64,000 nucleotides of DNA from Tulasnella sp. 424 (Eukaryota; Basidiomycota; Agaricomycetes; Cantharellales; Tulasnellaceae): the NCBI GenBank assembly GCA_019633425.1, contig WSUB01000016.1, positions 62,001-126,000 of the forward strand, written 5' to 3'. Under the pieces are notes generated by a model. The model was given only the letters and a program-made list of their open reading frames with translations. It was not told the origin of the DNA and made no database searches. Shown piece by piece: positions 26,127-37,609 of this stretch; within the stretch, counting starts at the first letter, position 1; the number at the start of each line of letters is the position of its first letter. The translations under genes and the position numbers were made by a program.

Positions 26127-26241
26127 GACGGGACGCGTGCAGGAGTGGTGGAGGTTTGGATAGAAACTGTTGTTTGTTGTTTTGCTTGGTGGCGCTCGCC
26201 TAGTGAATTTCTTCATCCGTCTGCAACCGCTCTTCGAACTC
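26127..26241. promoter_or_regulatory. Compact bidirectional promoter
   Basis: Only 115 bases lie between the start codons of the cytochrome b5-domain gene (minus) and the NUFIP1-like gene (plus). They include T-rich stretches near 26170-26185. The 5' UTRs of both genes must be very short or overlap. Confidence 0.45.
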
Positions 26242-27905
26242 ATGGGCCATCCCCTTCCAGCAAAGCCAGGCAGTCTTGCTCCGTCGGCATCGTCAACTCC
26301 CGGACCTTCGCCCCAGTCGACGAATTACTTCACCAATTTAGGAGGGTATCAATCGGCTGCATATGCTCAAGCCTATGCGTCTCAGTATTCCCCTTACCAT
26401 GGATTTGGAATCCCGCAAGCGGCACCGACTGGCCTTGGATACGCGATCCAATCCAGTCTAAGTAATCCTTATGGGCAAAATTCGGCTGGACCATCCCATT
26501 CAAATGGAGGGGCGAATCTTGCCCATCGCGGTCGGCCCCCTCCAGGTCTTAACGGAGCTGGAACGCAAGGCCCTATTAGCTGCGGCCAACCTGGGTGCTT
26601 ATTCCGCGGAAGTCATCAAGATGTCAAGATTCATAAGATGGACCGTCATCTAATCTTCCCTCCTGGGTGGAAAAAGCGGAAACGGAAGGAAGAGGAAGAC
26701 GTAGATGAAGAAGCGGCGGCCAGATTAGCAGGGTACGCATATGAGACCCGCTCGCCGATAATCAATGTGTTTAATATCCGCTACGCCTTGTCAGTATAAG
26801 CACTATACAGGGTACGACAGTGGTTCTGGACTCTCCAGATGCTATCGCAAATTGGATCGCGGAACGGAAGAAAAGATACCCCACCGCCCAAAGAATTGAA
26901 GGCAAGGTTGGTTGGGTCTGGCAAAGAGGGCTTCGAGTGAAGCATTGATTTAGAGGATACCTCCTTAGGCAAAAGCAAAGGAGGAAGCCATCGAACGAGG
27001 CCAAATTCTTCTCCCCGAGGGACCCAAACGTAATCTCAGCTTTTCGGAGCCTGCCAATGGGCGCGGTCGCGGAGGTCGTGGCGGTCGTGGCGGACGTGGT
27101 CACGACCGAGGGTGGGGACGAGGCAGGGGCAGGGGTCGTGGCAGGGGAGGATGGAACGGCTCCAGCAACCCAAATTCGCAACCAGCACCGGGTGCTAGTG
27201 CAGCAGCTCATGCCGAAGCGGTTCCACCGAGACCGTCAGCTTCCGGTCATTCTGACGCAATGCAGCTGGCGTACGGGGACTCTGATTCAGACTCCTCCGG
27301 GTCTGACCTCGATCCTATTCGCGACGCGGTATCGTCCAAACCCCCTCCTGGAGCCACACAAGACGTCGATGAAGCAGATGATGCGGGCGACGCGACGATG
27401 TATGATGGAACAACTCAGACTTTAGAGAGCGTTCAAGGTTCTCAAGAGGTAAGCATGAAATGCAATACTTCTCACCCCCCACAATACCCTGATCGCGGTC
27501 AACTTTTTCATTAGGTGCTGCCGTCAGGACCATCGAACTTTCAGGTTCTGCAACCGCCGAAACGGAAACCGGCTCCAAAGCCGAAAGCGTCACGGAAAGC
27601 TCCATTCAGTGAACGACCGTCTTTGCTCCGAAACGTAAGTCGCATCCGCCTTTTGTGGGACTCTGACTGATGCGTTCTATGTACTTCGGTGCGTTTAGCT
27701 CCTCCTTACAGACATCCGCACGACCGTCTCGAATCTGTCCCAAGCAATCCGTTTCCTCGTCGCCAACGACTTTCTGGAAGGCGTCGAGCTCGAGCCTGGC
27801 GAAGCCGCCAATCCTAAGATCGCCGTAATCGGGGAGGGTACGACAGGAACGCCTCGGCTGCAATCAGACAAGACGCCAAGCGTTCCCAATGAGACAGAAG
27901 TCTGA
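26242..27905 (+). CDS. NUFIP1/Rsa1-like snoRNP assembly factor
   Basis: Likely helps assemble box C/D snoRNPs with the R2TP complex. After a low-complexity Gly/Ser/Tyr-rich N-terminus comes a C2H2-like unit: CGQPGCLFRGSHQDVKIHKM followed by DRHLIFPPGWKKRKRK. The conserved NUFIP1 motif is spliced from two exons: GTTVVLDSPDAIANW, then AERKKRYPTAQRIEGK. An Arg/Gly-rich tract (GRGRGGRGGRGGRGHDRG, about 27060-27150) follows, typical of RNA-binding partners. The last exons give PSLLRN-LLLTDIRTTV and AIRFLVANDFLEGVE, matching the C-terminal helix of the family. The stop is at 27903-27905. About five introns of normal size interrupt it. Confidence comes from the three ordered motifs together rather than from any one of them. 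Confidence 0.85.
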
Positions 27906-28384
27906 AATGGACTTTCGTATTTACTATACATGGCTAGGTTTATTTTGCGTCTTAATCTAAGAGTAAAGACGGTTCTACTGTACAACTTTGACGGAGAATG
28001 CCAATCACAGACGAGTCCGACAAACTGGGGTTTAAAAGGGGATAACTACTTGTAGAAGGATCAAAACGGGGCATAGACGTAATAAATGCTTTAGGAAAGG
28101 TAGGGAGGAGATGAATGCCGGGGAACCGGAGTCGACGGATACGACGACTCCGTTTCCCGACGCACCCAGGTTGAAAGGATTCTGGGTGGGGTAGTCATGC
28201 ATCAAAGGCAAATGGGGGCGCGAACGCATCGAGTAAGCCGAAAGAAACCAATCCAAAAGAATGTTTTGGTCGAACGGGGAGAAAGATTTACATCAAAAAT
28301 TCGAAATGCGGGAATCAAAAGGGAGGGAGTTTCAAAAAAAGGACAACAAAAAAACTGGGATGTCTCCCCGAACTTGGAGACCGG
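27906..28384. other. Convergent intergenic region
   Basis: These 479 bases lie between converging 3' ends. A minus-strand frame at 28032-28256 (74 codons) has no domain and no clear splice link to the Nudix gene, so I treat it as 3' UTR. Long A-runs occur at about 28330-28360. Confidence 0.4.
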
Positions 28385-29160
28385 TTACCGCCGCGCAAAG
28401 GTTGACAGCATCATGCCTTGAACGAGTTCGGGCTTCCAGGATAACCGTTGGATGGCTTCCGGAAAGTCGACCCAAGCGCGCGTCCGTTCTTTGCGTTCTA
28501 ACCATTCGTCCTCGAGCTGAGTGACTTCCATCTCGAAGAAATGGTATATGCAAGATTGCGTTGGAATGGTGACCACGAATCGGGTGATGACGCCTCGGAC
28601 GCCGGCTAGAAGACGGAGATGGACGCCGCATCAGCACGAGTTGGGGGCGAGACGCGCGTTCCACAGGGCAAGTTTTTGACGGTTTTGTTTTGTTCGTCCG
28701 AGCGAGTGGTTTGAGCCGCAGAAAGATAGAGCAGCATGAGATAGTGGGTTGAGTTTTGCCAGGTGCGACGGGGAAGGCAAAAAGTAAGGTGACGAGATTC
28801 GGCGGAGGAGGTTAAAGGGAGGTTAACCTTCTTCCAGTGCTTCCCTTGAAGCAGCGTTCTCCAAAGTAATGTCCATCGTCTCCCATCCTCCTTTGGGTAC
28901 TAGAGAACCGAGGGGAGAGGGAATGAAGAGAAAATAGCGGCTTGTCAGTAACCTGTGGCTCCCAGTCTTCCGCGCGCGCGGCGCTCGATGCCAGGGAAGG
29001 CACGCGAGCAACCAGACGCAGGAACGAGCAGATTTCAGTACTCACAGCACCAGCGCTCAGCTTTCTTTCGACTCGTTATCAGGAGGACTTTGCCTTGACG
29101 GCTGGCCATGGGAATGGAGACACAGACGACTCTGGGTGTTGTTCTTGGTTCTTTGGGCAT
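28385..29160 (-). CDS. Nudix hydrolase of the diphosphoinositol-polyphosphate/dinucleoside-polyphosphate type (Aps1-like)
   Basis: A Nudix enzyme likely to hydrolyse diphosphoinositol polyphosphates or diadenosine polyphosphates. The ATG at 29160 gives MPKEPRTTPRVVCVSIPMAS, then QGKVLLITSRKKAERW, the first beta strands of the fold. The Nudix box spans an intron: PKGGWETMDITLENAASREA, then LEEAGVRGVITRF. It keeps the REx2EE core with one residue more in the first spacer than the animal DIPP box, as I recall for other fungal members. IPTQSCIYHFFEMEVTQLED and RAWVDFPEAIQRLSWKPEL complete the domain. Three exons are joined, and the stop is at 28385-28387. The later ATG at 29109 would lose the first strand, so I reject it as the start. 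Confidence 0.87.
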
Positions 29161-29520
29161 GGTTTTGGGAAAACAGGGACGTTCGAGTGGAGACTAGTGC
29201 TGGTGGAGTGAGCGGTTTGCGATGAATTTCACGGCCCAAAGAGATCAAAAGACCGAAGCTGGAAGGATGTGAGGTGGTGGAGGAGTTGGATATGCTGATG
29301 AAGATGATGCTGAGGTGGAGACTAGCAATTCCGAGGCGAATGGGTTGGGCGGGATGTGCGGGAGAGCGAAAAAAAAGAAATAAAAACCAGTTGCCGACGA
29401 AATGAACGGGCGAGCACACGAGCGAAGCCCCCGGGTGAGAGACGTAAAAGGCAGGAAGGGCACGGCGGGAAAAGTGTCAGGGAAAGCTGAAGTGATCGTG
29501 GTTGAAGCGTAAAGAGGACG

Positions 29521-29769
29521 TTACCTGAGAGGGTAGAGTGTGTGGTCTGGAAAGGAGAGAGCGAGGGTGAGATGATGAGAGGCCTGAAGGATTGCCTGAA
29601 GGAGCCTAGAGTGAATGGCTAATGGCGACTTGAAGTACTCGTCAAGGTTGAGGAAGCCATTGGAAATATTTGTACTAGGGCAGGTCGACCGCAACTGGTC
29701 AACAAGGTCGCGCACGTTCGTCAGTCCGGAATCATGTCCGGCTATGGCCTTTGAATCAGAAGCTGCCAT
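29521..29769 (-). CDS. Small hypothetical open frame
   Basis: An 82-codon minus-strand frame between the Nudix and ZIP genes. It has reasonably protein-like composition: LTNVRDLVDQLRS, NGFLNLDEYFKSPLAIHSR and LLQAILQASHHLTLALSF, the last suggesting an amphipathic helix. It ends at a sequence that would also serve as a splice donor (CTCAG followed by GTAACG), so it may be the first exon of a longer gene whose second exon I could not place. I do not recognise it, and it could equally be a chance reading of the 5' flank of the Nudix gene. Confidence 0.28.
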   Translation of the reverse strand: MAASDSKAIAGHDSGLTNVRDLVDQLRSTCPSTNISNGFLNLDEYFKSPLAIHSRLLQAILQASHHLTLALSFPDHTLYPLR

Positions 29770-29955
29770 TCTATGCACACATCCCCATAGCACCCTCGAC
29801 GCTACTCTACTCGGCATGCATAACATCAGGATGGCCTGTACACACCCCTCAAGGCTACTGTGGAACATCCAACCCAATCAAGAGGAACCAGTCCCCCATG
29901 GGGCTTCCCCTCCAGATGCGAATGTCCTCTAATCCACCTCAACTTGAGATCCATC

Positions 29956-32216
29956 TCACTCGTTCCATCTGTTGTGGCCAAAGAAGTAGGCAAAGGCAAT
30001 TTTTGTCAGTAGACCGGCTCGCTGAGATCGAGAACAATGACGGGCGGTCGGTCACGTACGCTACAAGCACCATGCATCCAACTCCAAAGCCCATTGCACC
30101 GAACTGTCCGTAACGTAACGATCTCATGTCAGCCGCCTTCCGAACCCAGGTATCCAACTCGTATGAGCTGTTTAAGGTTTCCCACTCGCCTCTTTCATCG
30201 CTTGCTTGAAGCCGCGGTTCTCTTGCAGCAGGCTGAGGCCGGACCGAAAACAAGATTTGTAGACCAACACAAAGCAAACATCACCGACCAACGTTCGAAA
30301 TATTTCAAGGCCCCATGTCGTGGCGTCAGTGGAAAAAAGTTCAGGTCAAGGGGATCAAGGCAAGAACCATATTCACGTACACGGGGACGACTGCCACTGT
30401 AGCGATGTAGATGAAGCCTCCTGCGATGGCAGGAATCACCTATGTTGCGGAGAAGAAGGGCTGATCAGCTTCATCGAATTCACAAGCACAAGCACGAGTG
30501 ACCAGTCCCGCAATGACATTGGGGTAACAGGCTTCGAGCTGAACCTTAAAAAAATAAGAGTGACCAACCAGCTCTGAGGGTTGCACGGTCGTGCCCAAAA
30601 TTCCCGGTGCGGTTCCTCGAACGGCGGCGGAGAGATCAACGTCATGTGACGAGGCGTGTGACGACGAAGCAGCTGCTTGTTCAATCGCGATGCCAAGGAA
30701 GGTACTAGTGGGTAGGATTTCGGGGAAATTAGGATTTTGTTCTCAATATGTATTTCATATAGCTCGAGGAACGTGGCATGGAAATACAACGACACTCACC
30801 CGCAGAATGCGCCGATTGCCGTAATGAACTGGCTTCCCATGGCCTGTCGCTTTGTGAAGCCGGAACGAACCAGAATAGAGAAACTGTTTGAAAGAGGCAA
30901 GAGTCAGGCTCCAACTCGGTCCGGTTGGCGGAATTTAGACGTACTCTGCGATCTCGTGTGGAATTTCGTGTGCAAAGCACGCGAGAGTAGACGTTGCACC
31001 AATCAATGGCGACGAATAGAAGGAGGCTGCTATTACAAGTCCATCGGTTCTGTCCAAAGCGATGGGGTAAGCTTATGCAATGACTGTTTCACGGGTTTCA
31101 AGCCCCCTACATGTTGTGCATGAAATCTCCCATACTATTAGGATGAAAGTCAGGAGGCTGTGCTGAGAATTAATACACGAAACCCACAGATTAAGGTATG
31201 CAGATAACTTAGATGGCCCATTTTGAACGGTGGGCGAAGGTGGGGTGTCGACAGAGGTCTCGTCTGCGTGCTGGTCAGACCCCCTCTTCCGGAGCTCAGT
31301 GGAAGCGTGGGTCTTAACCGAAGACGATTCGGCGCTCGGCTTGACCTCCGGTTCTGAGCCATGAGAGTGGCTGTGAGAGTGCGAATGCGAGTGGCCGTGG
31401 TCATCTCCACCTCCGAACGTGCGAGAGAGTTTCTCTGTAGCATAAAAGAACGCGAAACCAAGGAAAATAGCAAGCCTAGAGCGAAGCCACGAGTCAGTAA
31501 CCAGCCGGAAAGTTAGAAGCGAACCGAAGGTACCCGACGAGAACGTTTCGCTTCTCTTCGACAAGGATGAACTGGACTCCGCCGTGCTCTTCGCCTCCCA
31601 TGAAGGAGTGGGGGATTAAATGGACGAAAACATCAGATAAAAGTCCACCAGCCTAAGCAAGATCTCGTCAGTACCTAATGGCATCTGCAGACGGAACGAG
31701 TGGTGCATACCGCGAAAGCTGTCATAATATTCATTGTAGCGGGGCTGATCTCCGATGGAATGAAGGCTAGAAGGATATTCGGAATGCTAAAATTTGTCGT
31801 CAGTCCCAGCCTCTGGCAGAATGGAGCTCGTTGCACATACGAGCTAATGTAAAATGTTGCAAGAACTAAGTAACAGCATGTCAGTGGCAAGAGCTATGTC
31901 CAAGGTCGGCGAACGCGTACTGACCGGCATTCTTTCCAGGGCTATTGAATGGGAATAGGAAATCAAAGAAGCGGCGCATGGTATTTGATGCATGGCCTTC
32001 TGCCTCTTCCGCAATCTCTTGTAGTCTCTTGACGGGTTCGCACTGTTCAATGTGGCTTGACTACAAGGCCGAAAGGTCAGTGGCTGCATATCCAAATTTG
32101 CACGCCGAATATCTCACCAATACCGGGCCCTCAGAAACTTGTTTTGCGAGCGCAATCGAAGCTAATACCAAAGCCGCCAATAAAAGCTTTAACGAGAGAT
32201 GAGAAGAACGCGCCAT
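29956..32216 (-). CDS. ZIP family zinc transporter (ZIP7/KE4-like)
   Basis: An endomembrane zinc transporter that likely moves Zn2+ into the cytosol. The ATG at 32216 opens a signal peptide (LKLLLAALVLASIALA). The family pattern follows: TFYISSIPNILLAFIPSEIS, AGGLLSDVFVHLIPHSF, FAFFYATEKLSRTFGG, then a His-rich cytosolic loop (HGHSHSHSHSHSHG, about 31360-31410). Helices IV-V hold the metal site: HEIPHEIADYAI (near 30960) corresponds to the canonical HExPHExGD with Ala in place of Gly. Downstream come GAFCG, then AGGFIYIATVAVVP (about 30400). The ending is LLQENRGFKQAMKE, FGAMGFGVGCMVLVAWNE, with TGA at 29956-29958. One intron (30104-30189) requires a GC donor. About ten exons were joined, and the last three are the least certain. 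Confidence 0.88.
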
Positions 32217-32518
32217 GTTGGTCGAAGGGGAGGAGCACAAGGGAGACGCGACGTGGTTCGAACACGGTGTCACTGGCTTCAGGCACACACGGCGACTTGA
32301 AGCCAAGACAGGGGTCTTCCGCCAATTCAGCCTTGAACTGACCCTCAACATCTCCTACACTCTCTCTCTCCCCTTTTCGCCCCCCGCCCATTCGAATTGC
32401 TGCTCTGTTGAATGCTTGCCACACCTGAACGACTCTGAGACGATATTGTTGAAAACGCCGACGACAACTCTTTGTACAGCTGTAATAACCGTGATCCACT
32501 GAAATTTCGCGGGACGCA
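32217..32518. promoter_or_regulatory. Divergent promoter region between the ZIP and arrestin genes
   Basis: About 300 bases between divergent start codons. A pyrimidine-rich stretch (tctctctctccccttttcgcc) sits near 32361-32382. No gene is seen. Confidence 0.4.
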
Positions 32519-35500
32519 ATGGCGTTGATTAACCCCATGAACGTCACGTCTCACCATCAGAAGGTCGGCGTCACCCTTCACCTGGCCCAAGGTCCATTCC
32601 TTTCTGGAGACGAGATAAGAGGAAAATTTACCCTCGAATGTCGGACGGAGAGGGGCTTGGGGCTTGCAGCAATATCCGTCGAGCTCACTGGTTTTCAAGG
32701 TGAGTCCTGTGACAGGTAACCCGGCTCTAATGCACTAACGTTTTCGCCCATCCCTTGCCGCCAGAGCTCACGTCAAGAGATCATGCATCTGCAACTACCT
32801 TCTTACACACTCAGAGATACTTTCAAGGACCAGGTTTACCGATTTCGAACGCGGTGCTTGGGGAGTTGCCACCGGATTCCCCTATCATGCCCCGACCGTA
32901 CCACCCCGCACGCAAAGGTCAAACGTCATTCTTCTATCAATTCCCTCTCCCTCAATATGCGCCCTCATCAATTGATTTCGGTCACGGTCTCGCCAAAGTG
33001 CGCTACGAAGTTACAGCGAACGTCGAGGTGTTTTGGAAAGGAGAGAAGCGCGTCGTCACTATTCAAAAGCCCGTCAGAATAATGGAATGTCTCCCGATTC
33101 TAAGAAGTCCTATGCCAAACATCATCCTTGGAGAAGGGGGGAAGATACATGTGCAAGGACGGATGGTTAACCTGTTCACGATCATCGGGCATTCCGCATG
33201 TCTGGAACTATTCGTTCAGAATCACTCGAATAAGAAGGTAATTGGATATGACCCCCTCGCTCTGCCCCTTGATCTTACTTTGCGTTGTGTTTCAGACTCA
33301 CGGTGTTACCTTGCGCATCATCCGCCGCCTTCACCTCCGACATGTGCCCCCTCGAGACCACCCCTTGCAGTTGACCGACGCTCTAGGCACAATTCCATTC
33401 AATGGACCCGAGTACTCTATTGCGCCAGGCGGTGAAGGTGTTGCAAATCTAGTCTTTGATATCCCCACCCCCGCGTACGGGGCGGGAGTTGGGTTGCGCT
33501 CGGATGACCGACCCAAACAGGGTGTGCCAAGTCTCCTTTTCACGGTGGAATGTGAGCTCGAAGTCACAATTGGAATGCCAATGGGATCGTGAGTCCTTCC
33601 GTCGCCGAATGTCGGGTTATTTTTGTCCATTAATGTGACGTAACTTTCAGACAAGCCATCATCTTTTCGGTGCCCTTAATAACTGCCCATCCCGAGACGG
33701 TTCCCGAGCTCCCGCCCCCGCAGCCCCCTCAACCGCTACCTATGGCCCAGCCCGCTCTGCCGCAAGCGCCTCAATACAACCCGTACTATGCACATGATCC
33801 GTATCCGCCGCTTGAGCCGCCACGTCTTCCTTTCGCTCAAAACCCTGTATCCTCAACGCCACCCTCACCCCAATACACCCCCAACCTGCCACCATCTCCA
33901 TACACGTCCAATTCACCGTACCCAGCTTCTCCTCCAGTCCAGAATCCTTATTTCCCTCAATATTCGAGCCAGCCCACAACGCCATTGCAAGCACCGTACC
34001 CAGGTCTGCCCCCATTCGCGCCAAACCAACATGTATCTCCTCCTCCAGTACCGAGCCCCCGGGTCAATCAGGCGCTTCCCCCAGTGCCGAGTCCTCAGGT
34101 CAATCAGGCGGTTCCCAGTCAACCGTCGTCGAGACCACTTCCACAGCCAACGCCTCCTTCAAACGGCGGCGGGCATATTACATGGCAGTCCCCACTTGTC
34201 AAGCCCGCAAGCGTGGTCTCGACCCCGCCAGTCCCTCCCCAACCCGTCCAAGTCCTTGCAAATCTTCCACCGCAAACACCTCCAAGACGAGGACCCCTGC
34301 CAACCCCTCCCGCCTCCGCCTCCACCCAACAGGCAAGTTCCCCGGCGCGTCCCTCAGATGGAGCAATCGAAGGCAAGGGTGTCATCGCATCTCGCGTCAC
34401 GCAGCACTTGCGGCAGACTTCAAGAACGCGATCAACCTCTCCGCCAGCTCATCGATTCCCTTTGCCTCCCGTACCATCGTCTACAGCGAGGGCTAAGGTT
34501 GTGCCGGCTCCCCTCCCACTATCCACGACAGCCGCATCCGCTCCTCTTCCTGCCCCTCCGCCCGAGTCACCGAAGGATCCACTCTCGCACTCTGTCGGGA
34601 GTCTTGTTGTACCACAGTCTCCAGGTGCTGGACAGGTTGCAACAGGTCTCTCCCAGTCTTCGGGAGTCCTGTCGCCCCGTCCACGACTATCTCCACGGAT
34701 TTCGTATGATGAAAGCGTTCGGGCAAACGGGGTGAAGGTAGCAAGTATCAAGAGCAAACCCGTGGAGGAACTTGAACGGATGGCGGAAGAGGTGCTGAAG
34801 GAGGAAGAGAAGGAAGGGAAACCTGCAGGCCCTGCATCGGCCTTGGGAATCGAATTTCACAAAGACCTACCTGTGGTTCCAGGTTCAAGAAGTAGGAAAG
34901 ATGTCTTCAAAGCAAAACCAACAGGACTGCCCACTGCAAGTGAAATATTCGGCTTGGACGCACAGCCGGCCAAGCAGTCTCGGCCGATGACAATAACGTC
35001 CGTTCCGCTTAAACCGCCTGCACTTCCAAGAAGCGAATCGGGTTTAGATGCATTGGAGAGAAGGTTAGCTGGAGAAAGGAGTGCCAGTATGGATGCAGTC
35101 GACCAATGGATGTCTCGACGTCGAGCCGCTTCCGTTGCTGATACGGCGAGCGATTCAGACGCGTCATCTGTTCGGAGCTACCGTAGTCAGCCAGGTGGAC
35201 CACGAGGTCCGAAAAAGCCCAGTCATTCTCGTGACCGTAGTAGTCGATCATCGCAGCAGCCGAAAAAGGAGGGTGGTCTTCCCGCGATGCCAATGCCGCG
35301 AGCCATTACGCCACCGCGGAAAGATCACGAGAAGGAAGTTAAGCAGCTCCAGAAAGAAGCTGTCAATCGCGTCGGAGACTGGATAGGTGGCGTGCCGCCC
35401 GCTGACCCTCCCGGTCTGATCCCATGGGCAACACTTTCAGGACAGCAGATGATTCCAAAGACGTCTTCCGGCTTTGTTAGTACGAAGAAATCGACATTCG

Positions 35501-36300
35501 CACCTCCCCCTGGCCGGACACCTCTGGCGGAGGTCTTTACCCAACCACCGCCGCCAGTTGAATCACCCCCTCAACCGCCCCCACCGAGCCCTCGACGGGG
35601 AAGCGTCCATTCCTTCGCAGAGAATGCTCCTCTCCAGGCTGCGATCTCTACGGCACAGTCCCCGGTAATCGCTTCAAAGAAAGTCGAAAGACAGCTTCTC
35701 AATATCGGTCCATTGACGCACGCGTATGACGTTCGATCGGCCCGGGGAGGTAGAGGTGGTGTTGTCACCGCAGTTACGGCCATTTGGGAAACGAAACCAG
35801 TTGCTGGCGCAGCGGATGTATCTTCGAACCCTGCGGATGTGGTGAAAGACCCTACTGCAGTAAAGCCGCAAACGAAGAGGAAGGATCCTCCTGTTTTCAA
35901 AATCCCAACAATGCCGGCTTCAGCATCCCTACCCACTCTATCTCAGCCTAGCCTTGCTACAGACAACGCGATATTGGCGGACAAGCCCGGTCGAGCCCTC
36001 GACGGACAACGGATTAACCGTGCACTACCTGATCCCGCGGCCATCAATGGCACGTTGGCAAGGCCCTACCTCTCAAGCACAGCCTCGTTGGCAAACGGTC
36101 GACAAGATCCTATACCTCGCCCTAGACCTCACACCTCGCTTGACAAGCCTGCACAATTGCCTATATCTCAGTCTGCTCCTCAGTTGAGGCCTGGATCCAT
36201 CGAGCCGCCAACCTCCCCAAAGCCCGGAGCACCGCCGATCGGAGTGGGCCAGGCGAAGCTAAGAGAATTGATTGCCAAGTATCAAACCCCCGCAAAATGA
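32519..36300 (+). CDS. Arrestin-domain adaptor protein with long proline-rich tail
   Basis: A fungal alpha-arrestin-type protein, which usually links ubiquitin ligase to membrane transporters. The ATG at 32519 starts MALINPMNVTSHHQKVGVTL. The arrestin N-lobe follows (GPFLSGDEIRGKFTLECRTE; FQGPGLPISNAVLGELPPDS; FFYQFPLPQYAPSSIDFGHG; LAKVRYEVTANVEVFWKGEK). The C-lobe includes GEGGKIHVQGRMVNLFTI and LFVQNHSNKK. Four exons lead into one large exon from about 33651. That exon encodes about 880 residues of Pro/Ser-rich, presumably disordered sequence, with SRRRAASVADTASDSDASS and a closing helix (QAKLRELIAKYQTPAK). By eye I see no PPxY motif, the usual binding site for Rsp5-type ligases. The last codons and 3' flank are copied downstream as the start of the tandem repeat at 38525. 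Confidence 0.85.
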
Positions 36301-36607
36301 ACATGTGTTTATACAGCATGTGGACATTTCGTATCTGGTATTTATTTATGAGTATCACGATCGACGATTGTATGTAGTTTTCCCCCTTTGCTTGAATCAC
36401 CTTCATTTCGCTCTTGCACGGTGCAACAGCCTTGATAACCAAGCTCGTGTTGTCTTGATCGAGAGATGCTTCGTGCGCCAATTGAGCCTGAGATCTCGTT
36501 TGTGGAATCAACTAGGATTGTACCTCATGCGTTGGTCGTGTTTGCTCGACGTGAATTTGGCTCGACAATCAACCACCTTCGATCTCAGCAAGCATACTCA
36601 AAGCGAA

Positions 36608-37481
36608 ATGGCGCCCCAAAACGTGCTACTCAAAACCAGCATGGGAGATGTAGGTCAGGACAATTCGATTAATGTAGCTGCTGTTCTGACTTGACTGGCA
36701 GATTACATTCGAGCTGTACTGGGATCACGCCCCAAATGTAAGGTGCTGTGAAACATCCCAACGCGATCCGGAACTGATCAAGGCCTCTACAGACTTGCAA
36801 AAATTTCACTGAACTTACCAAACGGGGCTACTATAATAAAACCATCTTTCACAGGATCATTGTAGTGAGTACCTTCGCTTAGCCAGACGTAAAGCTACGG
36901 ATTTGAAAGCTCCCGTATTCGAACTAGGATTTCATGATACAGGGTGAGTGAGACCCTTATAAATAACGAACATAAGCTTACTTAGCGGTTATTTCAGGTG
37001 GTGATCCCACAGGAACCGGCAGAGGTGGCACAAGCATCTACGGGAATAAATTGTGAGATAGTCCCAGTTTGCGCTCGTTTCCCACAACTTATATCCCGTC
37101 AGCGAAGATGAAATCCATCCGGAACTGCGATTTGTTGGAGCAGGAATTCTTGCTATGGCGAATTCGGGCCCAAATACGAATGGTCGGTGTCTTGCTTTTG
37201 ATGCAAGTCGAGAGAAGACTCGCTGACCCGGTGAATGAAGGCTCCCAATTCTTCATAACTCTTGCACCGACCCCTTTTCTCGATGGCAAGCACACGATAT
37301 TTGGTCGGGTCAAGTCAGGAATGGGCGTCGTGCGTCGGCTCGGAGCGGTAGCCACGGATGCACAAGACAAGTAAGAACTTCGTCAAGCGAGAAGTCCCGT
37401 ATTCTGATAGTATCATGTTTAAGGCCAAGGGAAGATATCACGATCATGAAAGGGGAGCTCGTTGATGAGGATAACCAATAG
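36608..37481 (+). CDS. Peptidyl-prolyl cis-trans isomerase, PPIL1-type cyclophilin, copy 1
   Basis: A spliceosome-associated small cyclophilin by family. Exons spliced from ATG 36608 give [69 protein letters not shown], then [47 protein letters not shown] and [10 protein letters not shown]. Catalytic-loop residues of the fold ([23 protein letters not shown]) are kept. The Trp that most cyclophilins carry before LDGKHTIFG is Phe in both copies. The last exon ([18 protein letters not shown]) departs from the usual family ending (VKIHKAR type) that copy 2 retains, although the reading frame and length are the same. About 165 residues, normal for PPIL1. All splice sites look usable, so this copy is probably expressed. 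Confidence 0.85.
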
Positions 37482-37609
37482 GCATTTGTTACTGCGAGAC
37501 ATTACAATGCAATCATTGTTTAACGGCACTCGTGGGAAGCCGTCAACTCATTGTCTTACTGGCCCTCGTTTAACGCTGCAGTACGTAGGAACTGCAACTC
37601 TTGAGAAAC

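Noticed and set aside
28032..28256. Minus-strand frame downstream of the Nudix gene as a possible C-terminal exon
   Set aside because: The Nudix frame already ends at a stop in the normal place, and no good acceptor in phase links the two.
33788..34735. Plus-strand open frame of 315 codons overlapping the arrestin tail
   Set aside because: It is the shifted frame of the proline-rich exon (Pro codons read as His/Arg/Leu) and has no independent start context.
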